Shown: positions 8,205 through 17,139, numbered from the stretch's first letter. The stretch: 64,000 nucleotides of DNA from Chitinophagaceae bacterium IBVUCB2 (GCA_002127295.1 NFUV01000002.1:1238618-1302617); one strand, 5' to 3'. Made by a program: numbers and translations. The notes: generated by a model from the letters alone, not told the origin.

Positions 8205-8414
8205 ATGTTTTCATTTTAAAGATTAAGAGATGACCATTATACAAGAAATAATGTGCCAAAGTGGAAACACTTTATTATGAAAATATAAACTGTGGAAGAG
8301 ATTTCCCCACATGGAACAACGGGGGAAATTTTTAAACATATTTTAGATGGCAGACTACCGCAATTTTAATATGCCATTTTACTTTCCGTATATTTATTTC
8401 CAAATTCTTTCCAG

Positions 8415-9572
8415 ATGATTTCTTCCGCATTAATAAAAGCCAGCACAACCTTATTCCTTTCTTTTGTGTTCCTGCTGCAAGGTTCAGGACAAGCCAACAA
8501 AGCTGAAGACTGTATCAATGGCATTATGCAGCAATCAGCTGTAGCAGGATTATCAGTAGCGGTAGTAAAAAATAATAAAATCATCTACACCCATTCATTC
8601 GGCAGTAAAAATATTGAAACCAACACTCCACTTTCCGATGACTGTTTGTTTAGAATTGCTTCTATATCTAAATCATTTTCCGCTACTTCTATTATGCAAT
8701 TGGTGGAAGCCAACAAACTTTCCTTAGAAGATGATATCAGTACACTGGCAGGCTTTACAATACGAAACCCAAAATTCCCAAAGACGGTTATCACTCTCCG
8801 GATGGTGATGTCTCATCGTTCCTCCATCAATGACCGGCAAGGTTATTTTACCCTCGACGCCATCAACCCGGATAAAAATAAAGACTGGGCCAAATGCTAT
8901 AATGAGTATGAACCCGGTACCGGTTACCAATATTGCAACCTCAATTATAATATGGTAGGTACAATCATTGAAAAAATAAGTGGGGAACGTTTTGATCAGT
9001 ATGTTAAACATCATATCCTGAACCCATTGAAATTATATGGTGGTTATTGTGTGGATTCATTAGATAAGTCCCGTTTCGCTACTATTTATGAATACAATGA
9101 TTCGTTGAAAAAATTTATAGCGGCACCCGCAGCTTATGCACCCCGCAGTGAAGAAATAAAGAATTATACGATGGGTTACAGTACCCCGATATTTTCTCCC
9201 ACCGGGGGAATGAAGATTTCCGCACCTGATTTGGCTGCTTATATGATCATGCATATGAACCAAGGAAAACATAAAGGCAAAAGAATAATATCGAAAGCCA
9301 GTGCCCAACAAATGCAAACTAAACTATCCGACAAAGAAGGTTATGGACTGGCCATCATGACAACTGATAAACTGATTGCAGGTAAAACCATGAAAGGACA
9401 TACCGGCTCTGCCTATGGACTTTTTAGTGCTATGTTCTTCAACCCGGATGAGAAATTTGGAATTGTGGTTATTTCCAATGGCTGTCATCCATCTTACACC
9501 GACGGATTTAATGCAGTGATAAAGAAAACGGTGAATTGTTTGTACGATAATTTTATTGCAAATAAGAAATGA
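8415..9572 (+). CDS. Exported serine beta-lactamase-like hydrolase
   Basis: This 385-residue protein has a signal peptide (ISSALIKASTTLFLSFVFLL, cleavage near GSGQA). It carries all three motifs of the class C beta-lactamase/PBP fold: SxxK in RIASISKSFSA (near residue 77), YxN in YQYCNLNYNMV (near 176), and HTG in KGHTGSAYG (near 324). The family contains D-aminopeptidases, esterases and peptidases acting in the periplasm, and substrate cannot be read from sequence. A TATATTTA box 18 bases upstream may be its promoter. A second member occurs at 39014-40687. Confidence 0.9.
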   Translation: MISSALIKASTTLFLSFVFLLQGSGQANKAEDCINGIMQQSAVAGLSVAVVKNNKIIYTHSFGSKNIETNTPLSDDCLFRIASISKSFSATSIMQLVEANKLSLEDDISTLAGFTIRNPKFPKTVITLRMVMSHRSSINDRQGYFTLDAINPDKNKDWAKCYNEYEPGTGYQYCNLNYNMVGTIIEKISGERFDQYVKHHILNPLKLYGGYCVDSLDKSRFATIYEYNDSLKKFIAAPAAYAPRSEEIKNYTMGYSTPIFSPTGGMKISAPDLAAYMIMHMNQGKHKGKRIISKASAQQMQTKLSDKEGYGLAIMTTDKLIAGKTMKGHTGSAYGLFSAMFFNPDEKFGIVVISNGCHPSYTDGFNAVIKKTVNCLYDNFIANKK

Positions 9573-9598
9573 GTGCTTGTTCTCCTGTATCACAAAAC

Positions 9599-9820
9599 TT
9601 ATTTTCTTTTCCGCAACATATACAAATAGAGACTCTCTACTTTCTTTCTTGCCCAATCTGTTTTTCGTAAAAAACTGAGACTTGATTTTACACTGGGGTT
9701 GCTTTTAAAGCAATTGATATTTATTTTTTGAGCCAGTTCTTCCCAGCCATAATACTCCTGCAATTCAGTGACAATTGCTTCTAATGTTTTGCCGTGCAAG
9801 GGATCTTTAGATGGTAGCAT
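9599..9820 (-). CDS. VF530 family (DUF2132) small DNA-binding-type protein
   Basis: The 73-residue protein matches the VF530 family: a start of [18 protein letters not shown], then [16 protein letters not shown] and a core ending in [16 protein letters not shown]. The family has a small helical fold that resembles DNA-binding modules; its role is undefined. The gene starts 3 bases after the stop of the DEVD-box helicase, so the two are almost certainly translated from one mRNA. Such a helicase/VF530 pairing hints at nucleic-acid work. Confidence 0.85.
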   Translation of the reverse strand: MLPSKDPLHGKTLEAIVTELQEYYGWEELAQKININCFKSNPSVKSSLSFLRKTDWARKKVESLYLYMLRKRK

Positions 9821-9823
9821 GGC

Positions 9824-11158
9824 TTATTTTTTTTTCTTAGCACCTCTTTTAATCGGCTTTCCATATTTCTGCATCATCCTGTCCTTATGTCTTATAATCA
9901 CATTTACTTTACTGTTCTTGGCTGATTTTTCATGAAAGGCCGGACCTGCTTCTTCTTTCTTCTTTGGTTTTATCGCATCAGTCTTCATAAATATCTTGGG
10001 CTTCTCGTCTTCTGTTAGCTCATCGGAGATACGAAGGTTTGGCGGTAAATCAGTAAGGGGCACTTTGTATTTCATCAATGTTTCTATAGCCTCTAAAGAA
10101 GGGTTCTCCTTCTCCGTGATGAAGGTAATTGCAATACCTTTTTTATCGGCCCTGCCCGTACGGCCAATACGATGTATATAATTTTCCGGCACTTCCGGCA
10201 CATCAAAATTAATAACATGGCTCACTTCTGCCACATCAATTCCTCTTGCCACAATATCGGTAGCAATGATAAGCCGGTAATTTCCTTCTTTAAATTGTTT
10301 GACGGTATTAAATCGGTGGTTCTGTTCTTTGTTGGAGTGTATTACTCCAACAGTGCCGGGAAAATTTACTTCTATCTTTTCGTATAACTGATCGGCTAGT
10401 TGTTTGGTAGCGGCGAAGATCAACACTTTAGTCATGGTTTCATCTTCAGCCAATAACAATTCCAGCAAGTTTACTTTAGTATTAAAGTTTGGAAGCAGGT
10501 AACCGGTTTGAGAGATATTTTCTAACGGTGTACCTGTTGGTGCAGCTTCAACTCTTACCGGGTCATTAAAATAAGTATCTATTAATGCTTCTACATCTTC
10601 CGTCATAGTTGCGGAGAATAAAAGGTTCTGTCGCTTTGGCGGCAGATAGTCAAGTATATTTTTTATTTGAGTACGAAATCCGAGATTAAGCATTTCATCT
10701 ACTTCATCAATCACCAGTTTCTTTATTGCTTTTGTTTTAAAAGCTCCGTTCATCGCCAGGTCATAAAAACGGCCAGGGGTTGCTACTAATACATCTACTC
10801 CCTTCATCACTTCAATTTGCTGGGTATTGATATTTACACCGCCATATACCCCCATTGCGATTACACTCATGTAGGGAGTTAATGTTTTTATAGTGTCCAC
10901 AATTTGTGTTACCAGTTCTCTTGTGGGTACAAGGATGAGTATCTGTGGTGCTTTGTCCTTACTAAATTTCCATTGGCGCAGGCATGGAAGTAAATAGGCC
11001 AGTGTTTTGCCGGTTCCGGTTTGGGCAATGCCGCATGTATCCCGACCCGACATTACCGTGGAGAAAACCCGGTATTGAATAGGAGTGGGAGTGGTGTAGC
11101 CTAACTCATTGATGGCATTGCGCAGGGGAGGGTTTAAGTTCAGTTCGTCAAATGTCAT
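9824..11158 (-). CDS. DEAD-box-type RNA helicase with DEVD motif II
   Basis: The 444-residue protein has both RecA-like domains of an RNA helicase: Q motif (TTPTPIQ, residues 22-28), Walker A AQTGTGKT (45-52), PTREL (78-82), motif II DEVD (151-154), SAT, then ARGID and HRIGRTGR in the second domain. A short Lys-rich tail (GKPIKRGAKKKK) follows. It is similar in size to RhlE. Motif II reads DEVD instead of DEAD; the two acidic residues needed for Mg-ATP are kept. It is first in a two-gene unit with VF530. A TACTTTTG promoter box lies 19 bases before the ATG. Confidence 0.92.
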   Translation of the reverse strand: MTFDELNLNPPLRNAINELGYTTPTPIQYRVFSTVMSGRDTCGIAQTGTGKTLAYLLPCLRQWKFSKDKAPQILILVPTRELVTQIVDTIKTLTPYMSVIAMGVYGGVNINTQQIEVMKGVDVLVATPGRFYDLAMNGAFKTKAIKKLVIDEVDEMLNLGFRTQIKNILDYLPPKRQNLLFSATMTEDVEALIDTYFNDPVRVEAAPTGTPLENISQTGYLLPNFNTKVNLLELLLAEDETMTKVLIFAATKQLADQLYEKIEVNFPGTVGVIHSNKEQNHRFNTVKQFKEGNYRLIIATDIVARGIDVAEVSHVINFDVPEVPENYIHRIGRTGRADKKGIAITFITEKENPSLEAIETLMKYKVPLTDLPPNLRISDELTEDEKPKIFMKTDAIKPKKKEEAGPAFHEKSAKNSKVNVIIRHKDRMMQKYGKPIKRGAKKKK

Positions 11159-11177
11159 GCTAGTAATTAATAAGCAG

Positions 11178-11185
11178 CAAAAGTA
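11178..11185 (-). promoter_or_regulatory. Promoter -7 box TACTTTTG
   Basis: On the minus strand this matches TAnnTTTG exactly and ends 19 bases before the helicase ATG. That spacing recurs at several other genes in the window. Confidence 0.55.
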
Positions 11186-11335
11186 GTTTTAAATTACCAG
11201 CCGGGATGATATGTTCCGTTTCAGAAAAATGCCTGTTGAACTTGAATGATTTTCCGGATTGTATAAATTTTCTCTCCCTTTTTCGATAGTGAACCGGGGT
11301 AGCAAACCTTCTCTTTGCCATCTTAAAATAAATAG

Positions 11336-11854
11336 ATGGCAAGTAAAGCAACGATGAGTAACAGAATGAGGATCTGGCACCGGTATCTTGGTTTTTTTCT
11401 GGCGGGTATTATGGCAGTGTATGCTATCAGCGGGGTAGTCTTAATATTCCGAAATACTGATTTTTTGAAATACAATAAAATAACGGAAAAGAAACTGGAG
11501 GCTAGCCTGCCAATAGAAGAAGTGGGCAAAGCCATTAAACTGCGAGATCTGAAATCAACATCTGAAAACAGTGATACGATTTTCTTTGCCCAGGGCTATT
11601 ATAATAAACTTACCGGCGATACGAAATACACGGTAAAGGCATTGCCTGTTGTTATGGAAAAACTCACCCATTTACACAAGGCTAATACTACCCATCCTTT
11701 GTATTACCTGAATATATTCTTTGGGTTGTCCTTATTATTCTTTGTGCTATCATCTTTCTGGATGTTTTTGCCCCGGACCAGCATCTTTAAAAAAGGCCTT
11801 TATTATGCTATTGCAGGATTTGTTCTTACGGTGATACTGTTATTTATAAAATAG
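11336..11854 (+). CDS. PepSY-associated transmembrane protein
   Basis: This 172-residue protein has one N-terminal transmembrane helix (RYLGFFLAGIMAVYAISGVVL, residues 16-36) preceded by the WHRYLGF signature of PepSY-TM proteins. A short extracytoplasmic part follows, then two more helices near residues 122-142 and 151-170. The HKA..THP..Y segment (LHKANTTHPLYY) may bind a metal or haem, as PepSY-TM proteins are often linked to iron reductase or siderophore functions. It is shorter than the four-helix family members. It is divergent from the helicase unit. Confidence 0.75.
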   Translation: MASKATMSNRMRIWHRYLGFFLAGIMAVYAISGVVLIFRNTDFLKYNKITEKKLEASLPIEEVGKAIKLRDLKSTSENSDTIFFAQGYYNKLTGDTKYTVKALPVVMEKLTHLHKANTTHPLYYLNIFFGLSLLFFVLSSFWMFLPRTSIFKKGLYYAIAGFVLTVILLFIK

Positions 11855-11977
11855 TTATTCCTGTTCATCAGTAGTTGGCTGCTCAACCTTTTGTTGATTG
11901 ACAATAGGCTCAAATGATATTAATCATATTTGAGGCTCGGTTATTGATTTACCTTTAATTAAATAAACAAAGTCGTT

Positions 11978-12352
11978 ATGATTCAACAAAAACAATTTGG
12001 CGTATGGCTGGATACGCAGCATGCTACAGTAGTAACAAAAGAGAATACAGAAGACGGTGCTGTAGTGATAGTAGCCCATACAAAAGGCGATGATACCACA
12101 CAACACTCTGGCTTGAAAAATGAAAATAAATTGGATAAGAAAACGGTGCTTGCTAAATACTTTAAAGAAATTGCCACACATTTTCCGAATGCGACATTCC
12201 TGCATGTAACGGGCACTGGCCAGGTACAGGAACAATTTATACATTACCTGGCAGATACTCCGCAGTTTAAAAATTTAAAAACTGAAGAATCTACTTCTAC
12301 TAAAATGAATGACGAACAGCTAATCACTTTTTTTTCAGAGAAATTAGCTTAG
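11978..12352 (+). CDS. Hypothetical protein, 124 residues
   Basis: The protein starts MIQQKQFGVWLDTQHATVV and contains strands followed by FLHVTGTGQVQEQFIHYLAD, a layout loosely like the eRF1-domain/host-attachment group of small translational-machinery proteins. That likeness is weak. It lacks a signal peptide. It ends in the stress-type gene group and has a strong terminator directly after it. Confidence 0.6.
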   Translation: MIQQKQFGVWLDTQHATVVTKENTEDGAVVIVAHTKGDDTTQHSGLKNENKLDKKTVLAKYFKEIATHFPNATFLHVTGTGQVQEQFIHYLADTPQFKNLKTEESTSTKMNDEQLITFFSEKLA

Positions 12353-12369
12353 AAGGAATACAATTATTT

Positions 12370-12419
12370 AACCAATCCCTTGGTATTAAATGATAATACA
12401 AGGGATTGGTTATTTTTTT
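12370..12419 (+). terminator. Intrinsic terminator
   Basis: AACCAATCCCTTG (12370-12382) and CAAGGGATTGGTT (12399-12411) form a perfect 13-bp stem, followed by seven T residues. It ends the gene at 11978-12352. Confidence 0.9.
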
Positions 12420-12459
12420 AGAATATCACTAACTTTCAAGTTCATTTAAACCTGCTGTT

Positions 12460-12630
12460 ATGAATTGGCCTGTATTAATACTTGTTGGTATTGCCGCCCT
12501 TTCATTAATTATTTTCCTGGTATGGCGGAATATAAAAGATCAGCATCAATTAGAAGAACAGCTAAAGAATGATTATCCCAAAAGTAAGGATGAGGAAGAT
12601 GAATCTCCAATTGACGAAACAATGAAGTAG
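12460..12630 (+). CDS. Small membrane protein with acidic tail
   Basis: This 56-residue open frame reads MNWPVLILVGIAALSLIIFL, then VWRNIKDQHQLEEQLKNDYP and an acidic end (KSKDEEDESPIDETMK). It is a single transmembrane helix with a charged cytoplasmic tail. It is preceded by TTAAACC exactly 7 bases from the ATG, a leader seen at five other starts in the window. It lies between the 11978 gene and CsbD in the stress-type group. Similar one-helix proteins are common in Bacteroidota; none has a known role. Confidence 0.65.
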   Translation: MNWPVLILVGIAALSLIIFLVWRNIKDQHQLEEQLKNDYPKSKDEEDESPIDETMK

Positions 12631-12680
12631 GCAGTATTTACTACCACCCCTTCATATAACTTGACTTTTCTAGAATTAAA

Positions 12681-12890
12681 TCAGATATTCTTTTCTTTCT
12701 TCTGATCAGCTTCCTCTTTAGATTCAGCATCGTTCTCCTCAACTGTTTCTTTTACACTTTGTACCACTGAGGAAACTGGCCCTTTCATTTTATCCTGGGG
12801 ATCAGGAGTGTTTAATGTTTCCGGATCTGGTTTCAGCCCTTTATTCTTATCATCAATTTTCTTTTTGTCGTCTGTATTATTATTTGCCAT
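12681..12890 (-). CDS. Small charged disordered protein
   Basis: The 69-residue product begins MANNNTDDKKKIDDKNKGLK and is rich in Lys, Asp and Glu throughout, with PDPETLNTPDPQDKMKGP in the middle and a helical charged end (EENDAESKEEADQKKEKNI). No hydrophobic segment is present. It has the TAAAACC-N7-ATG leader. It is divergent from CsbD. A hydrophilin-type stress role is inferred from composition and neighbours. Confidence 0.6.
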   Translation of the reverse strand: MANNNTDDKKKIDDKNKGLKPDPETLNTPDPQDKMKGPVSSVVQSVKETVEENDAESKEEADQKKEKNI

Positions 12891-13028
12891 GTTTATAGGT
12901 TTTAGTACATCTGTGAAAATTCAAATTTCAGGCCGGTATTTATTTGTTCATCTGCAGCAGATAAATGTCTGGCACAGTTTTGTCTTTTTATGGTAGCTAA
13001 TCAATTATTAATCATAAAAAAACTAGTT

Positions 13029-13217
13029 ATGGACAAGATGGAAATAAAAGGTAAATGGAATGAGTGGAAAGGAAAACTTAAACAGGAATATGCCGATTTA
13101 ACTGATGATGATGTAAAGTATGAAGATGGTAAAGAGGATGAATTATGGGGACGATTACAGCAAAAAACAGGTAAGGTAAAAGACGACCTGGTGAAATGGC
13201 TTAAAGGACTGGGATAG
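13029..13217 (+). CDS. CsbD family stress-response protein
   Basis: The 62-residue protein starting [19 protein letters not shown] is a CsbD-family member: a small helical, highly charged protein with [21 protein letters not shown] and [12 protein letters not shown]. The family is induced in general stress responses (sigma-B regulon in Bacillus, YjbJ in E. coli). The open frame extends upstream to 12990, but the conserved family start fits 13029. A TGGCACA element sits 52 bases upstream. A strong terminator follows. Confidence 0.9.
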   Translation: MDKMEIKGKWNEWKGKLKQEYADLTDDDVKYEDGKEDELWGRLQQKTGKVKDDLVKWLKGLG

Positions 13218-13262
13218 TTCCTTTTTCATTGTAAGCATAACATCTATCAGGAACATTTTGCT

Positions 13263-13306
13263 ACCCGTATTAATTATTTTTAGTAATTAATACGGGTATT
13301 TTTTTT
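13263..13306 (+). terminator. Intrinsic terminator of csbD-type gene
   Basis: ACCCGTATTAATTA (13263-13276) pairs perfectly with TAATTAATACGGGT (13284-13297). The loop is TTTTTAG, and eight T residues follow. Confidence 0.92.
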
Positions 13307-13354
13307 CTCATTTTTCCCCAGTGCCCTTTTTATAAGACTATAAAAAATTTAAAA

Positions 13355-14128
13355 TCAACGGTCAAACCATTTCTTAAAACCCGGAGCTTTTTCCCTGCTT
13401 ACATCCTGTTCCATTTTTAAGGGAGCTTTTAATGTAAGGGTCAGCTTTTGATTTTCATGGGGCTTTACACTTTGTATGGCGTCTATATGAACAATGGATT
13501 GGCGATTGGCCCTGTAAAAGATCTTCGGATCCAGTAATTCTTCCACTTCTTCTAATGTAGTGTAATCCAGAATATATTTATCGCCAGAGAATGTAAAAAG
13601 ATAATTAAGATTGTCTCTGACAAAACAGGCAATATCTTTTGCAGGTACAGGTATCCAGTTATTCCGAACACTCACAATAAATTTTTCTTTGTACAAAGAA
13701 GATACCGATCCGGGATGTTGCAAAGCCTGCATTAATTCCTGCATACTGGCAGCCGGTTTACTGTTTGCTTCATGTAGTTTACGGCATTTGTCAATAGCCG
13801 TCTTCAGTTCCTCGTTGTCAACAGGTTTCAATAAATAATCAATACCATTTACTTTAAAGGCCCGTATGGCATATTCATCATATGCTGTGGTAAAAATAAC
13901 CGGGCAGCTCATTGTAAAATGCTCGAATAATTCAAAACTTACACCATCACTCAGTTGAATATCCATAAACAACAGATCTGGTTCTGCATTTTGCATAAAC
14001 CATTTTTTGGCAGTTTTTAGACTAGGTAATACTTCTACTACCTGCACATCAGCAGCCGCATTCGCAATTTTGTTTTGAAGTTCTTTGGCAATCAGGTTTT
14101 CGTCTTCAATAATTACGGCTTTCATCAT
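13355..14128 (-). CDS. LytTR family response regulator
   Basis: The 257-residue protein has an N-terminal receiver domain with the acidic pair ED (residues 8-9), phospho-acceptor D56 in LLFMDIQLSDG, and KPVDN near the end of the domain. A LytTR DNA-binding domain follows (about residues 150-255), recognisable by IACFVRDNLNYLFT and YRANRQSIVHIDAI. Its ATG overlaps the TGA of the upstream kinase gene in an ATGA junction, so the two are translationally coupled. It most likely acts as the transcription factor of that kinase. Confidence 0.95.
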   Translation of the reverse strand: MMKAVIIEDENLIAKELQNKIANAAADVQVVEVLPSLKTAKKWFMQNAEPDLLFMDIQLSDGVSFELFEHFTMSCPVIFTTAYDEYAIRAFKVNGIDYLLKPVDNEELKTAIDKCRKLHEANSKPAASMQELMQALQHPGSVSSLYKEKFIVSVRNNWIPVPAKDIACFVRDNLNYLFTFSGDKYILDYTTLEEVEELLDPKIFYRANRQSIVHIDAIQSVKPHENQKLTLTLKAPLKMEQDVSREKAPGFKKWFDR

Positions 14129-17100
14129 AACAAAGGAATTTTAATGGTGAAAAATTTGTCGTCCTCCTGGATAACAACGGGTCTCCCGGATAAATAACGG
14201 TACAGTGACTGAAGATTCACCAATCCCTGTTTGTTACTTGTTTCTACAAATTTCTTTTTTTGCAAGTTGTTTGTTACTACAAGGCATTCTTCTGAAGTAT
14301 AAATATCAATAAGCAGGGGAGACTCTTCGTCAATGATATTATGCTTGATCGCATTCTCGATCATGTTCTGTAAAGTCACCGGTACTATTTTACGATGATG
14401 ATATTCTTCATCTATATTAATATTTACATCCAATCCTTTTTCAAATCTTGTTCGTTGCAGTTTGATATAGCTTTCTGCGAACTTTATTTCGTCTGCTAGC
14501 GCAACCAACTCACTGTCCCGGCTTTTTAAAATGTACCGATAGGTCTTACTAAGACTATCTAAGAACTCACCAGCCACTTTTGGGTTTGTATTGATCAGGC
14601 TTCCCAATGAAGTGAGAGAGTTGAAAAGGAAATGGGGGTTCAATTGTTGTTTCAGGCTTTCATACATCACAAGGGCTTTTTCTTTTTCCAGTGCCTGTGC
14701 TTTGCTTTGTAACAAATACACTTGTTGTTGCTGCCGGATGCGGTTTCGGTAAAACCAATATAAAAGTGCAATGATCAGTAACCCGATCAGCGACCAAAAC
14801 CAGGCAGTTTTATAAAAAACAGTAGCGATTTTAATTGCAATCTTTTTCTCGGGAACATTCCAGTTGTTTACATTAGCGGTAGCTTTGTATCGAAAAGTAT
14901 AATTCCCTCCCGGTACATTGGTGTAAACTGCTTTGGGATCTTGTGTGTAATGCCAGTCTTTATCAAATCCTTCTAATAAATAGGCAAACCATGTGTGTGA
15001 GGGATTTTCATAATTCAATGCGACCAGGTTAATGGAAAAAAAATTCTCTGTGGCTCCCAGGTTCATATTTTTGCGATCATCATCCAGCATGTATACTTTA
15101 TCATATAAATTAAAGGAGGATATAAAGTAATTAACTACTGGCGTTGCTTCCTTGTATTGAAGAGGATCAAAACGAACGTATCCTCTTACACTCGGCATCA
15201 TTATATCTCCATTGGAAACATATATCGCAGGATGTTCAGGAAAATCGATTATAGGCAAGCCGCTTTCTTCACCAAAATTGTTGAAGAATTTCCGGCTGCT
15301 ATCGATCATGGTAAGTCCTGCAGCCGTACCTATCCATAACCGGTTTACTGCATCTATAGCAATTGGACCACCCAGGTTACTTTTTAGTCCATTCCTGTCA
15401 CTAAAATTATAATAGTGGTTGTTTGAAAGATCTATACCCGTAATACCACCAAAAGAGCTGATCCATATAACTCCTTTTTTATCCTCTTTTATATCTACAA
15501 TCAAATTACCTGCAATACCAGTTGCCGGGTTATCCTTCATGTTATTTCTCCACTGGCGGGCTTTGTTAGTGGCCGGATCATACATCCCTACACCATTTCC
15601 ATTAAAACCAAACCAGAGTCTTTTTTTACTGTCTTCAAAAACATAGCGTCCACCCTTACGGGCAAACTCTTTCATAACAGGATGTGAAGTAATGCTGTGA
15701 ATTTTTTTATCTGTTGGAGAATAAAAATAAAATCCATCGTAGTCCCTGGTACCAAACCAGATGGTTCCATCTGAAAGTTTATTGGCACTAAAATAAAATG
15801 AAGCAGGTATTGAATCTTTTTCAGTTAAAAATTCCATTTTCCCACTGACAGGGTCTAACCTGTTTACACCAGCACCAGTGGCGATCCAGATTTTATGATC
15901 GTTTCCTTCCACTATACCCCGTACTGAATTAAAGTGAATGACATTATTTTTTCCAGCTTCATTTCGCCAGGTTTTATAAACACCAGTTTGCGGATTATAT
16001 TGAGAAATACCATTGCCGGTCGTAAACCAGAAATTTCCATTGTGATCTTCTGTTACACCTCTCGCATATTTTGATTCTCTTTCATCTCCAAAGGGATAAA
16101 TCACATTAAATAAATTTTTATCTGGATGGAAATAATCGATACCCGCATTGCTGGTAACCCAAAGGGTGCCATCCTTATTCAAATGCATGGTACGCAATAT
16201 GTCCGAAGAAATACTGCTTCGGATCTCCTGATTGTGCTTATGGAAAGTTGCTTGTTTAGTGTGGATATTATATTCTATTAGGCCTTTCAGGCCAGTAATT
16301 ATCCAAAGCCTCCCTTGCTGATCTTCCCTTATATCAAGGGCAATGCTTAACCGTTTATCTGTTGCGGAGGTAAGCAAATGGTCGAAGGATTCAATTTGTT
16401 GGCCATCCTTACTTACCCGTAATAGCTTATAATCTTTGAAATTACTGATCCAGAAAAAACCTAGCTGATCGAGTATCACCCGATTTGCAAATCCTTTTAA
16501 AAAGGGGAGAGTTATAAAATGGGCTTTTTTTGAATTGATATCGTATTCAATAACGCCATTCATTGAACCGAACCAAATTTTATTCTCTTGAATAAATATG
16601 TTATTGCTGTAGTTCTTGTATAATATACTATCGGTATTTCTATCACCTGTAACAAATAATTGTTCGAGGCTACCTTTCATGGGATTGTAGCAGGCGGGCC
16701 CTTTATTGGTGACCATGTAAAGTTTATTATTCGCTGCCCGTCTTATTTCATAAATATTCCGGCCTTCCAATTCTTTTACCGGCTTACATTTTTTAGTGAT
16801 GATATTGAATTCAACCAGTCCATCTGTATAACCGATCCAAAGGCGGTTATCATGTCCGCTGGCCAATGCGTAGGGTACTGCATTTTTCATTGAAGTACTG
16901 TCGCCGGGTATATGGGTGAATTTTTGTGCTGTAACACCGTCAAACCGGTTCAAACCACCCAATGAAGCAAACCACATGTAGCCATATTTATCCTGGCAAA
17001 GACCATTAATGTTACCATCATTTAAACCTTCTTTTACCGTAAGATGATGAAAGTTGATCGGGGCTTTTTGAGCAAGGCCTGCAAAACTGTTCAGTAAAAA

Positions 17101-17139
17101 AAACAGCAAGCAGCTAACTATATAACGGGTCGCTAACAT
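14125..17139 (-). CDS. Reg_prop sensor histidine kinase, LytS type
   Basis: This 1004-residue sensor begins with a signal peptide (MLATRYIVSCLLFFLLNSFA). It continues with about a dozen two-component-propeller repeats (units such as GLCQDKYGYMWFASLGGLNR and KIWIATGAGVNRLD) to near residue 650, then a Y_Y_Y domain (LEGFDKDWHYT, GNYTFRYKA). A transmembrane helix (WFWSLIGLLIIALLYWF) follows near 780, then a helical linker. The LytS-type kinase core has the phospho-accepting His in LNPHFLFNSL (about H836) and the N-box QNMIENAIKHN. The periplasmic propeller probably senses an extracellular ligand, often a glycan in this family. No receiver or AraC domain is fused; the regulator is the coupled LytTR gene. 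Confidence 0.95.
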   Translation of the reverse strand: MLATRYIVSCLLFFLLNSFAGLAQKAPINFHHLTVKEGLNDGNINGLCQDKYGYMWFASLGGLNRFDGVTAQKFTHIPGDSTSMKNAVPYALASGHDNRLWIGYTDGLVEFNIITKKCKPVKELEGRNIYEIRRAANNKLYMVTNKGPACYNPMKGSLEQLFVTGDRNTDSILYKNYSNNIFIQENKIWFGSMNGVIEYDINSKKAHFITLPFLKGFANRVILDQLGFFWISNFKDYKLLRVSKDGQQIESFDHLLTSATDKRLSIALDIREDQQGRLWIITGLKGLIEYNIHTKQATFHKHNQEIRSSISSDILRTMHLNKDGTLWVTSNAGIDYFHPDKNLFNVIYPFGDERESKYARGVTEDHNGNFWFTTGNGISQYNPQTGVYKTWRNEAGKNNVIHFNSVRGIVEGNDHKIWIATGAGVNRLDPVSGKMEFLTEKDSIPASFYFSANKLSDGTIWFGTRDYDGFYFYSPTDKKIHSITSHPVMKEFARKGGRYVFEDSKKRLWFGFNGNGVGMYDPATNKARQWRNNMKDNPATGIAGNLIVDIKEDKKGVIWISSFGGITGIDLSNNHYYNFSDRNGLKSNLGGPIAIDAVNRLWIGTAAGLTMIDSSRKFFNNFGEESGLPIIDFPEHPAIYVSNGDIMMPSVRGYVRFDPLQYKEATPVVNYFISSFNLYDKVYMLDDDRKNMNLGATENFFSINLVALNYENPSHTWFAYLLEGFDKDWHYTQDPKAVYTNVPGGNYTFRYKATANVNNWNVPEKKIAIKIATVFYKTAWFWSLIGLLIIALLYWFYRNRIRQQQQVYLLQSKAQALEKEKALVMYESLKQQLNPHFLFNSLTSLGSLINTNPKVAGEFLDSLSKTYRYILKSRDSELVALADEIKFAESYIKLQRTRFEKGLDVNINIDEEYHHRKIVPVTLQNMIENAIKHNIIDEESPLLIDIYTSEECLVVTNNLQKKKFVETSNKQGLVNLQSLYRYLSGRPVVIQEDDKFFTIKIPLL

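Noticed and set aside
8252..12976. Sigma-54 promoters at the TGGCACA elements
   Set aside because: The invariant GC of the -12 element is missing at the right spacing in both cases.
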